A DNA stretch of 64,000 bases from Niastella sp. (GTDB lineage Bacteria > Bacteroidota > Bacteroidia > Chitinophagales > Chitinophagaceae). Below, piece after piece: positions 1 to 9,600 of the stretch. Under the pieces are notes generated by a model. It saw only the letters and a list, made by a program, of their open reading frames with translations. It made no database searches and had not been told where the DNA came from. Every line of letters begins with the position of its first letter. Position 1 is the stretch's first letter. The stretch lies in assembly GCA_017744515.1 (NCBI GenBank), contig JAGIBF010000018.1, forward strand, positions 18,189 to 82,188. Reading direction: 5' to 3'. A program made the position numbers and the translations under genes.

Positions 1-213
1 ATGATTGAATAATTCACTGGTATTGATATTGAAGGAGCCATCTTTCACGGCATAGGCGCCGGACCTGGAAGATAAAAAATCAATGGCCTGCCACAGCAGG
101 TAGATAATACCGACGATCAATACCAGGATACCGGCATACTTTTCTCTCCAGCTTAATTTGAGGACAGGAGGCTGTGGAGCTACCGGGGACTGTGATGGTT
201 GTTGCGTTTCCAT
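1..213 (-). CDS. Membrane protein, N-terminal part only (runs off the window)
   Basis: Reading the minus strand from the ATG at 213 gives 71 open codons that continue past base 1. The product begins METQQPSQSPVAPQPP, a Pro/Gln-rich cytoplasmic tail of about 25 residues. One hydrophobic segment follows (about residues 29-47, AGILVLIVGIIYLLWQ), then a more polar stretch. This is a single-pass or multi-pass membrane protein whose remainder lies outside the window, so I cannot name a family. The SGNH hydrolase gene on the same strand lies about 100 bases upstream of it. Confidence 0.6.
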   Translation of the reverse strand, partial: METQQPSQSPVAPQPPVLKLSWREKYAGILVLIVGIIYLLWQAIDFLSSRSGAYAVKDGSFNINTSELFNH

Positions 214-310
214 GAGGCCGCAATTTAACAGGAAATACGTAAAACGTCAATCGCAAAACGCCTTTCCTTTCAGCCAGTCAACTTTTTAACCTGTCAACAC
301 TTCCGACACG

Positions 311-985
311 CTACTCCTGACTCACAACCGCATTCACCAGCTTCTCTGCCCAGCGGCTGTATTCCTTGCCGGAGGGGTGCAAATGGTCAGTAGTAATGAG
401 CGAGGCATCGGTAGCCGCTTCCCGCGTGCCGGGCGTGATGTTGATATAATGCACACCATATTTTTCGCTAATGGCTTTGTTGATCGCATTGTATTCATCG
501 ATCTCCCGGGCTATCTGTGCGCGGTCCCTGCCTTCGGCAAAAGGCGTAGCGCCCCAGTCGGGGATAGACAATACAAATACATGCTGCGGTTGCTGTCCGG
601 CAAAGCCTATAGCCTGTTGTAACAGCGATTCAAACTCTCCGGCATATTCCGTACTGCTGCGGCCACGGTACTGGTTGTTGACACCGATCAACAATGAAAC
701 CATTTCATAAGGACCTTGTGGGTTGGCGGCTGTAATAGCCTTTTGCAGCTCATCGGTCGTCCAGCCGGTTTTGGCAATGATGGTAGGCTGGTCAAATGGA
801 TAACCTGCCTGAGTCAACAATTGTACTGCCTGGTGCGGGAAGTTGGCGGTGTCGGGAACACCTTCGCCAATAGTGTAAGAATCGCCTAAGGCGAGGTACG
901 ATCGTTTGGTTGGGTTCATATCCTGTGCTGTTAAAGGGGATAGCATATACAGGCAAAGGTATATGAACAATGGTACTTTGTTCAT
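311..985 (-). CDS. Secreted SGNH/GDSL-family hydrolase
   Basis: The 224-residue product starts with a Sec signal peptide ending near SPLTAQ (residues 1-21). It carries the four SGNH blocks: GDSYTIGEG with the nucleophile Ser36, a Gly in block II, GVNNQ with Asn103 in block III, and DHLHPSG with Asp200 and His203. Family members are esterases or lipases acting on acyl or acetyl esters, often carbohydrate acetyl groups or lysophospholipids; the substrate cannot be told here. After signal cleavage it should be periplasmic or outer-membrane associated. Length is normal for the family. The neighbouring cytochrome c peroxidase gene is 141 bases upstream on the same strand, so co-transcription is possible but not shown. 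Confidence 0.88.
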   Translation of the reverse strand: MNKVPLFIYLCLYMLSPLTAQDMNPTKRSYLALGDSYTIGEGVPDTANFPHQAVQLLTQAGYPFDQPTIIAKTGWTTDELQKAITAANPQGPYEMVSLLIGVNNQYRGRSSTEYAGEFESLLQQAIGFAGQQPQHVFVLSIPDWGATPFAEGRDRAQIAREIDEYNAINKAISEKYGVHYINITPGTREAATDASLITTDHLHPSGKEYSRWAEKLVNAVVSQE

Positions 986-1126
986 AATCAGAAGCCTTTG
1001 ATTGTATATACGTAAATAATATCCTTTTGTATTTAAGCAACAGGGATAATATAGGAATAACTTGCTATGCCTCTCATTGCCAATGCCTTCACGGCCCTAC
1101 GATAATTTTAGCCTAAGTGGGTTACG

Positions 1127-2164
1127 TTATTCGATCCGAGCAGCCAGTCGTGAGTTTTTGATAAACGACTCATCATTGAGCGTATGGAGGAATGCCAGCA
1201 GCTTGTTTTTTTCTTCGGCAGTAATGTAAGCGCCATTATTCTTTTTAAAGAGCGAGTCTGTACCGGGAGTTGTGGAGAGATTGCCGGTATAATGATCGAG
1301 GGCAGCTTCCAAAGTTGCAAACCTGCCATCATGCATATAAGGAGCAGTATAAGCAAGGTTGCGCAGGCTGGGCACTTTGAACAGATATTTATCTTCCGGC
1401 TTCATCGTAATGGTATATCGCCCGTTGTCATTGCCGGTGCCGGGGCCAATACCGTTATTCCTGAACGTATAATCAGTAAATAAAGGTTCCTGGTGACAGT
1501 GATTACATTTTTGCTTGAATAAGGCATAACCTTGCTGTTCAATAGCTGTAAACCCAACACCTTTCTCCTTCCGTGATACCTGGTCATACCTCGCGTTACT
1601 GCTCACACACTGAGTAATGAATTGCGACAGTGCTTTCATAATATGTGTAACAGTGATATTATCTGTGCCGAATACTTTATTAAAAGCCTGCGGGTAATAC
1701 GGATCGTTGCGCAATTTACGGATGATATTGGGCAGCGTTTCATCCATCTCCACATGATTGGTAATGGGAACGATGGGCTGTAAGTCAAGATTCATAACAC
1801 TGCCATCCCAAAAGAAATGTTTGTTCCAGGCCATGTTCATGAGTGGCGGCGAATTGCGAACACCCAGTCTGCCCTCTACGCCTGTACTCAGGGTTTTACT
1901 GCTGTCTGCAAAGGCGGCTGATTGCTGATGGCAGGAGCCACAGGAAATACTATTGTTGGCAGACAGGATAGGGTCATAGAAAAGATGTTTACCCAATTCG
2001 AAGCCCGCTTCGGTAGGACGGTTGGCGGAGAAGTCGTATACGGGTGGAGGAAAGCCTGCCGGCTGCTGAAAACCCACAGGCGGATTATACACTACAGTGC
2101 TGAATGCCAGCAGCAGCAGTGAGAGGAGGAGAAGAGCAGTTCCGGTTTTATAATATAAGCGCAT
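1127..2164 (-). CDS. Di-haem cytochrome c peroxidase (CcpA/MauG family)
   Basis: The 345-residue protein has an N-terminal hydrophobic export signal or anchor (residues 8-24) and two haem c attachment motifs: CGSCH at residues 75-79 and CNHCH at 220-224. These are the two domains of bacterial di-haem peroxidases. The conserved segment YMHDGRFATLEAALDHY near residue 280 is typical of the family and lies near the haems in known members. The protein should act in the periplasm, reducing H2O2 with electrons from small c-type cytochromes, or act as a MauG-like oxidase. The length fits. In Bacteroidota such genes often sit beside surface-protein clusters, as here, but a functional link is only inference. 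Confidence 0.92.
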   Translation of the reverse strand: MRLYYKTGTALLLLSLLLLAFSTVVYNPPVGFQQPAGFPPPVYDFSANRPTEAGFELGKHLFYDPILSANNSISCGSCHQQSAAFADSSKTLSTGVEGRLGVRNSPPLMNMAWNKHFFWDGSVMNLDLQPIVPITNHVEMDETLPNIIRKLRNDPYYPQAFNKVFGTDNITVTHIMKALSQFITQCVSSNARYDQVSRKEKGVGFTAIEQQGYALFKQKCNHCHQEPLFTDYTFRNNGIGPGTGNDNGRYTITMKPEDKYLFKVPSLRNLAYTAPYMHDGRFATLEAALDHYTGNLSTTPGTDSLFKKNNGAYITAEEKNKLLAFLHTLNDESFIKNSRLAARIE

Positions 2165-2526
2165 ACGCAGATAAACAAAATTATATTTCCTTCACCGTTA
2201 TTAATAGGGGTTTTTCTCCAAAATAAACCAGAAAAATACCGGCTTTCCTATTTCATGTCTGTTTTTATCTTGGTGCTGCCGTTATTAAATATCAAAAAAC
2301 AGAAAAATTACATAAAAACAACTGGAATAAATTGGGAGGATACCGGAATTCTTTTTTATTTGTATTCTATCTTTTATTATAAGTATCCCCCCCTTAACCT
2401 AATATCCTTCCTGATCTATCGCCTTTTTTAAATCCATTTCATCCAGTCCAATCATCATGTGAATGTAATGGTTCATGCCAGTCATGGGCCAGGTACTATT
2501 TTATTGTCTTGTAAAAAATTAACGCT
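2165..2526. other. Intergenic region between divergent genes
   Basis: AT-rich stretch of 362 bases between the divergent peroxidase (minus) and beta-helix protein (plus) genes. It must hold both promoters. A minus-strand TAATTTTG (2176-2183) fits the Bacteroidota -7 box TAnnTTTG but lies only 12 bases before the peroxidase start, so I do not trust it. I see no ORF, RNA gene or strong hairpin. Confidence 0.4.
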
Positions 2527-3600
2527 ATGAATAAAACATTACTCCTCGTAGTGTCTTTACTGCTATTGGTATGCCTCAACGCTTCTGCCAAGATTTGGCG
2601 CGTGAACAACATTGTAGGCATTGCTGCCGATTTTACTACACTGCAAGCTGCACATGACGCAGCAACTTCGGGCGATACGCTGCATATTGAAGGGTCGCCT
2701 AATACATACAACTCGCTTCAGGTTACTAAAAAGTTAATATTCATAGGACCAGGTTATTACCTGGACGAAAACCCCAATACACAAGCTTTTAATCAAAGCG
2801 CCAAACTGAGTTCCCTTGATTTTAGGGCGGGAAGTAGCGGCTCGATAGTGATGGGCCTGGATTTCAATGGTGGAACCCTCTATGTTTATACCAATGACAT
2901 AGTTATAAGGCGTAACCGTTTTTGTTCAGAGAGCGGAACAACGATCGATTATTCTGTAGGTGTCATATCGCTCAATTATAACATCAATATTGGTACCTCT
3001 GCACCCGTAAACAATGTGATCATATCGGAGAACTTCGGTGTAAGAGTAGATATAAATTACGCATCTACCGGTGTACTGATCTCGAATAATTATTTAGCAT
3101 GGAATGGATATGGAGGAGACAATACTACGGGACAATGCCTCGTATTTCAGGCCAATGCTGTGGTTATCGTACAGAATAATATTATCCGTCGTGGCAGGAT
3201 TACTGCTTATAACAGCAATTTTAGCAACAATATAATGATCGCTGGTACTTTTGAAGGTACTGGCAATCTGGTATCCAATAATCTCTCCAATGCAGCACAA
3301 TTTGGCACTACCAATGGTAATCAGGCCAATGTGGTGATGACCAATGTTTTTGTAGGCGCCGGCACAGGTATCTCAAGCGATGGTCAATGGAAACTGAAAG
3401 CAGGCTCGCCTGCTATTGGCGCAGGCTATGGCAGCACTGCGCAGAATCCCATTGACGTAGGTATGTATGGAGGTACCACTGCTTATAAACTATCCGGTCA
3501 GCCGCCGGTGCCTGCCATTTACTTCATGGAAAATCAACCCATCGGCAGCAACAGCGATCCCGTTGATGTAACCATCAAAGTGAAATCTGTCGGCAACTAA
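2527..3600 (+). CDS. Secreted right-handed beta-helix-like protein
   Basis: The 357-residue product has a clear signal peptide (residues 1-22, ending NASAK). The remainder is rich in short Asn/Val/Ile-rich strands (NNVIISENFGV, VLISNNYLAWNG, VVIVQNNIIRRGR), the look of parallel beta-helix proteins related to pectate lyases. It ends like many such proteins with a SPAIGAG-like closing turn (GSPAIGAGYGS, near residue 297) and a short Pro/Asp tail. No lyase catalytic residues are recognisable, so an adhesin or surface role is as likely as a polysaccharide lyase. It lies 34 bases upstream of the giant CARDB gene on the same strand and is probably co-expressed with that surface-protein cluster. No T9SS sorting domain is seen at the C terminus. 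Confidence 0.7.
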   Translation: MNKTLLLVVSLLLLVCLNASAKIWRVNNIVGIAADFTTLQAAHDAATSGDTLHIEGSPNTYNSLQVTKKLIFIGPGYYLDENPNTQAFNQSAKLSSLDFRAGSSGSIVMGLDFNGGTLYVYTNDIVIRRNRFCSESGTTIDYSVGVISLNYNINIGTSAPVNNVIISENFGVRVDINYASTGVLISNNYLAWNGYGGDNTTGQCLVFQANAVVIVQNNIIRRGRITAYNSNFSNNIMIAGTFEGTGNLVSNNLSNAAQFGTTNGNQANVVMTNVFVGAGTGISSDGQWKLKAGSPAIGAGYGSTAQNPIDVGMYGGTTAYKLSGQPPVPAIYFMENQPIGSNSDPVDVTIKVKSVGN

Positions 3601-3634
3601 CCAGTAATCCCATTCCCGGCTTCATTCTGCGTTT

Positions 3635-6600
3635 ATGACCAACAACCGCTCGCTGATCAGGATTGGCTTCCTGTGGTGTATCCTGCTCCTGCTGGTGCAC
3701 CTGCCCGCCCGCTCACAACAGGTGTCGAAGGTGGAATATTATATTGACACCGATCCCGGCATTGGGCAGGGAACGCCTGTGCCCGTAACTCCCGGCACAG
3801 ATATTACCGTTTCTTTCCAGATAAATATCAGTACGGCAGCTGTTGGTTTTCATAAATTATATGTACGGGCTTATACCGCCCCTTATCAGGTAACCGAATT
3901 CGGTAAGACCACTACCCACGGCGGCTGGTCGCTCACCACTATAAAAACATTCTACAAAGCCAGCCTGGCGGTGGGCTCTTCTATACCGGTGAACGTTATT
4001 AAAGGAGAATACTTCTTTGATACGGACCCTGGTTTCAATAATGGAACCAACATTCCTTTGACACCCGGACCGGAGATCAACAACCTTAGTTTTACCACTG
4101 ATGTTACTGCTATTACCAACGGGTTTCACAATATGTACGCCCGGTTCAAAGATGCTAACGGAGCCTGGAGCATACCAGTCGTACGCAACTTTTATAAACA
4201 AGTCTTTGCCACCTCACCCCAGGCGCCCAATATTATAAAAGGTGAATACTTCATAGATGCCGATCCCGGCTTTGGAGCAGGCATCAATATTCCCGTTACA
4301 CCAGGCAATGACCTGACGAATGTAACATTCGTGGCAGATATTACTGCTATGACGAATGGCTTTCACAAACTCTCTGCACGGTTTATGGATGCCAACCTGC
4401 TGTGGGGCCATGCGGTCGTGCGTACTCTGTACAAGCAATCACTGGCAGCCGGTAATAATGTACCCCCCAATGTAATAGGCGGTGAATATTATTTCGATGC
4501 CGACCCTGGCTTTGGCCGGGGCATGTCCATTGCTGTAACCCCCGCTACCGATATCAACAACCTTGCCTTCATCACAGATGTGACGAGCCTCTCCAAAGGA
4601 TTTCACCGCCTTTACACACGCTTCAGAGATGCTAATGGACACTGGGGGCTTACACATGTAAAGATGATCTATAAAGAAGATATAGGCAGTGGCGAAGCCT
4701 TGTCCAATATCGTTAAAGCTGAATATTATATCGACACGGACCCTGGCTTTGGCAATGGTCATGCAATTCCGCTTACGCCCGGCGTAGACATCAATCCCCT
4801 CACGTTTATTGTCGACATGACCCAGGTGTCTATCGGTAATCACCGCGTATATGTGCGGGCGCTCGATGCCAATGGAAAATGGAGCCTTACCAATACCCGC
4901 ACCTTCTCTGTGGAAGCACCTACGGAATTGTATACTACACTTGGCCCCATCAATGACAGCATTTGCGCCGGTACTGTTGTCCGCATTCCCTTTACCGTCA
5001 ATGCACCTTTTGGTTCCAACAACATCTTTACAGCGCAGCTGTCCAATAGCAGTGGTAGCTTTTCCAATCCTACTGTTATCGGTACACTGAATAGCAATAA
5101 GTCGGACACTATCAATGCTACCATACCTGCCAACTTCCAGGGAACAGGTTTCCGTATCCGTATACTGGCCAGTTCACCTTTCGATACCAGCAACATCAGT
5201 CAGCCTGTCACTATCCGGCAAGTGCCACAAATCGGCTTTGGTATACAGGGGGCAAATACCACCTGCATGGGTTCACAGACTTACACAACTGGTATTACAA
5301 CGCCTGGACTTATTTATACCTGGACATTAACAGGTGGCGGCACACTGCAGCCCAATGGTGCATCAGCTACTGTTGAGTGGACCACACCAGGTCAATACAA
5401 CCTTACGCTTACTATCTCCAACGAATGCGGCAACGGAACTACCCGCACCTTACAGGTATGGGCATTCAATGCACCGCCGGCTGGAGTACCAAATATCTAC
5501 GCTTCCGGCAACAGTTCACTTTGGTCGTCTGCTACGCCGGGCGCCAACGCAGGTGTTACCGGCTACCAATGGTACCGGAATGGTGCGGCCATTCCGGGCG
5601 CTACCAATTATTATTATAGCCTTGGTGGAGTAGCAGGCACTTATACCCTCAAATACACTAACCCCTGTGGCGAAGGGCCGGAGTCCAATAGTATTACCTT
5701 TAATGGAGTAGGGCAGATACAGACCGTTACATTTGATCCTGTTATAGACCACACGTTCGGCGATCAGCCATTTGTAGTACGCGCTGTTGCTTCCTCTTCA
5801 TTGCCGGTTACTTATAGTATTATCAGCGGTCCCGCTACCATCAGCAATGATACGTTGACGATCACGGGCGCAGGAACAGTACGCATACGTGCCCATCAGG
5901 CAGGTAATGATGTATATGGACCGGCATCTGTAGATATTACTTTCGTGGTAGCGAAGGCCGTCGGCACTGTAACCCTAAGCTCGCTGACTCATACTTATGA
6001 TGGAACATCCAAGAGACCGGATGCTGTTACCACTCCGGCGGGATTGCCGGTGCGTTATCTGTTCGATGGTAGCTCCACTGCCCCTGTCAATGCAGGACGC
6101 TATGGCGTAAACGGTAGTATCTTCAGCAACAACTATGAAGGAGAAGCAAATGATACGTTGGTAATTGAAAAAGCAACTCAACTCATCAGCCTTGAAAGAA
6201 CTACGGATAAGCAATATGGCTCAGGTTCCTTCAATATAGGAGCAGTCACATCTTCAGGACTTCCTGTAACATTGGATATCATTACCAATCCGGCAGGTAT
6301 TGCATCACTTGCAGGCAACACAATAACCATTAGTGGATTGGGCACTGTGATCATCACGGCCCGTCAGGCAGGAAATGAAAACTACCTGGCTGCCACAGAC
6401 GTAGCAGATACGTTCGATATCATCAAGGCAAATCAGTTGATCAGCTTTTCGCCCATCGCAACACCTTCAGTCATTGATCCCCCCTTCAATATAAATGCCC
6501 TTTCCACATCGAGCCTGCCCCTTACGTATAGCATACAAACTGTGCCTGCCAACGGAGTAGCCACTTTACAAGGCAATACAATAACGTTGGGTGGCACTAT

Positions 6601-9600
6601 AGGAACGGTGACTGTTACAGCCACTCAAGCTGGTAATGAGTGGTACCTGCCGGTTACTGCTACCACCAGCTTCCAGGTACTGGCTGCACCACGTCAAAGC
6701 CAGACCATTACTTTCGAACCATTATCCAGCAATAAGACTTTTGGTGATAGTGCCTTCCGTTTGCAGGCAACAGCTTCTTCGGGACTGCCTGTTCAGTTTG
6801 GCCTCATTACCGGACCTGTTGTATTGAAAAACGACACGGTCATCATCACCGGTGCAGGCATTGTTACCATCGAAGCATACCACCCGGGCAATGAAATGTA
6901 CAATCCTGCCTCTGCCCGTCAGACCTTTACCGTGAACAAGGCTATTCAAACAATTGCATTCGCTCCTATCAACGATGCTGCTGCAGGAACGGTAGTTACC
7001 ATAAACGCTCAAAGCTCAGCATTACTGCCCCTTACTTATTCGATCCAGGAAGGATTTGGTACACTGCAGGGCAATCACTTAAAGATCACTGGCGCCGGTC
7101 CGATACGTGTGAGAGCCGCACAAGCTGGCACATCCAACTATCATCCGGCTTCGGAAGAAATTACTTTCTGCGCCCTCCCGGCGGCGACGGATACAGTGTA
7201 TGGGTTCAGAAGTGTGTGCATAGGTAGTCAAACCTATCGTGTGCCAGCTGTTGCGGGTACCACCTACGAATGGCAATTGTCTGGAGGCGGCACTTTATCT
7301 GCTACTACAGGAACGTCTGTATCGGTTAACTGGACAACGCTGGGCAGCTATACACTCACCGTAGTATCCAAAGCGGCCTGTGGCAATTCGGACGGCACTT
7401 CCGTTACAGTGCAGGTAATCGATCCTGTTACACCCGGAGCGATCACCAACATAATCCCGGCCAACAATACGACCATTCAAAAAATACCCATTACGATATC
7501 ATGGGCGCCTGCAACCAACGCATTGGTATACGACCTGTACATATGGGGAAGTGGTGATCCCGTACCTGCTGAGCCTTCGCAAAAAGACCTTACGCAGATC
7601 GGCTATATCATCGATCAGCATTTACTGCCTGGCCTGGCGCCTGGTAAAGTATACAACTGGAAAGTGGTGGCCCGTAACTCCTGCCGCAGCACGGAAAGCG
7701 CCGTGATGAGCTTCAGTATCAGCGACCTGCCCAACCTCATCGTGCAGGATGCCCTGCTGCCTGCTTCGGCATTCTCGGGCCGCTCGATCGATGTGGCCCT
7801 GCAGGTGAAGAATGCGGGCAACGCCGGTACCGGAGAAATTACCTGGTATGATAAAGTATTTATATCAGCCGATACGGTGTTCAACCCAAGCATCGATGAC
7901 CTGGTCGGTGGCAAGGCCAACGTGAGTACCCTGCAACCAGGCGAGGCATACCTTAATACGATATCCGTACAATTGCCCGAAAACCTGATAGGTACTTATT
8001 ACCTCTTTGTGCAGACCGATGGCTATACCCAGGTGAGTGAGTTGAACGAAACAGATAACATGACCTTCAGACCGCTGGTTATCAACCTCACGCCACCGCC
8101 CGATTTACAGGTGACTTCTGTAGTGACAGTAGGAGATGCCTTCTCTGCCGATGACATACAGGTAACCTTTAAGGTACAGAATAAGGGTGCTGGCGCCACT
8201 AAACCAGATTCCAAATGGCGGGATGTTGTTTACCTGAGCACAGAGCAGGTATTGGATTCTGCCAACGCCATTCAGGTAGGAGTGGCCCATAAAACCGGAC
8301 CGCTGCTCCCTGACAGTAGCTATACACAACAAATAGCGGTACGGTTGCCCAGCCAGGTGTTTGGCAAACATTACCTGCATGTAGCCACCGACGCAGGCCG
8401 CCAGGTATATGAGTTTACTTTCGAAAACAACAACGTACGCGCCAGCGATTCGCTGACAATATTCCTGAAGCCAACGCCCGATTTCATCGTGACGGATATC
8501 AATGCGCCCGATACGATCGGACAGCAGGAATACCTGAATGTAAGCTGGACGGTGCTGAACCAGGGACCCAACAAGCCGGTTGAAAAAGAGGCAATATGGG
8601 CCGATGGCGTATTTATATCAAAAGATCCTGTGTTCAATAACCGTGCAGTGCGGCTGGGCAATGGCGTACCGCCATGGGAAAGAAAGCCAGAGTGTTTTGC
8701 CAGCGCCAGTGGTGGAAGTGGATTTTGCATACCAGGCATCTTCCAGATATTGATGCCCGATGAAATTTATAGCACTGCCGGGTCATGGAAAATACCGGAG
8801 GAGTTCTACGGAACCTGCTACATCTATGTAATCACCGATTTGGGTAACACTGTATTTGAATACCAGCATGACGACAACAACGTTCTGAGAAAACAAATAG
8901 AAGTAGTAAGGCCAGATATGATCGTTTCCAATGTTACGGTACCTGCTACGGCCGCTTCAGGCAATACCATCGACGTAACCTGGACAATAAAGAATGAAGG
9001 ATTGACCCAGGTGCCGGCCATCCAACGGCAGGACGATATATACCTGTCGCGTCAACCGGTATTGGATGTTTCAAAAAGCATACGCGCAGGTGTATTGAGC
9101 CACACAGGTACGATAGATCGGGGCATTGCGATCACGAAACAGCAATCCATAAAACTGCCCGACAGTCTTTCCGGAACTTACTATGTATTCGTAAGGGCCG
9201 ATCATACCAATGCGATCTATGAGTCGAATGAAAACAACAACATAGCTACGCCAGCTACGATACAGGTAACTGCTTCACCCTATCCCGACCTGATCGTAAG
9301 CGAGGTGACGCTGGGCTCCGACATACTTACCTCAGGCCAGTATTTGGGCATTAATTATAAGGTGTCGAATGGAGGAGCAGCAGATCTGGTAGGTAAGGCC
9401 TGGCGCGACCGGATATATATATCCACTGAACCCCAGTGGGATCCTGCCAAGGCCAAACTGGTAAAAGAAACAGAACGTGTCCAAAGCGTGTTGAAGAATG
9501 CATCATACGAAGTGCAGGATTCCGTATTGTTGAATATGCAGTTGTTTGCTGATCTGCAGAATTATATCGCCAACCTGTATTTCTTCGTATTTACCGATGC

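Noticed and set aside
2176..2183. TAATTTTG as the promoter of the cytochrome c peroxidase gene
   Set aside because: It matches the -7 consensus but would leave a leader of only about 5 bases.
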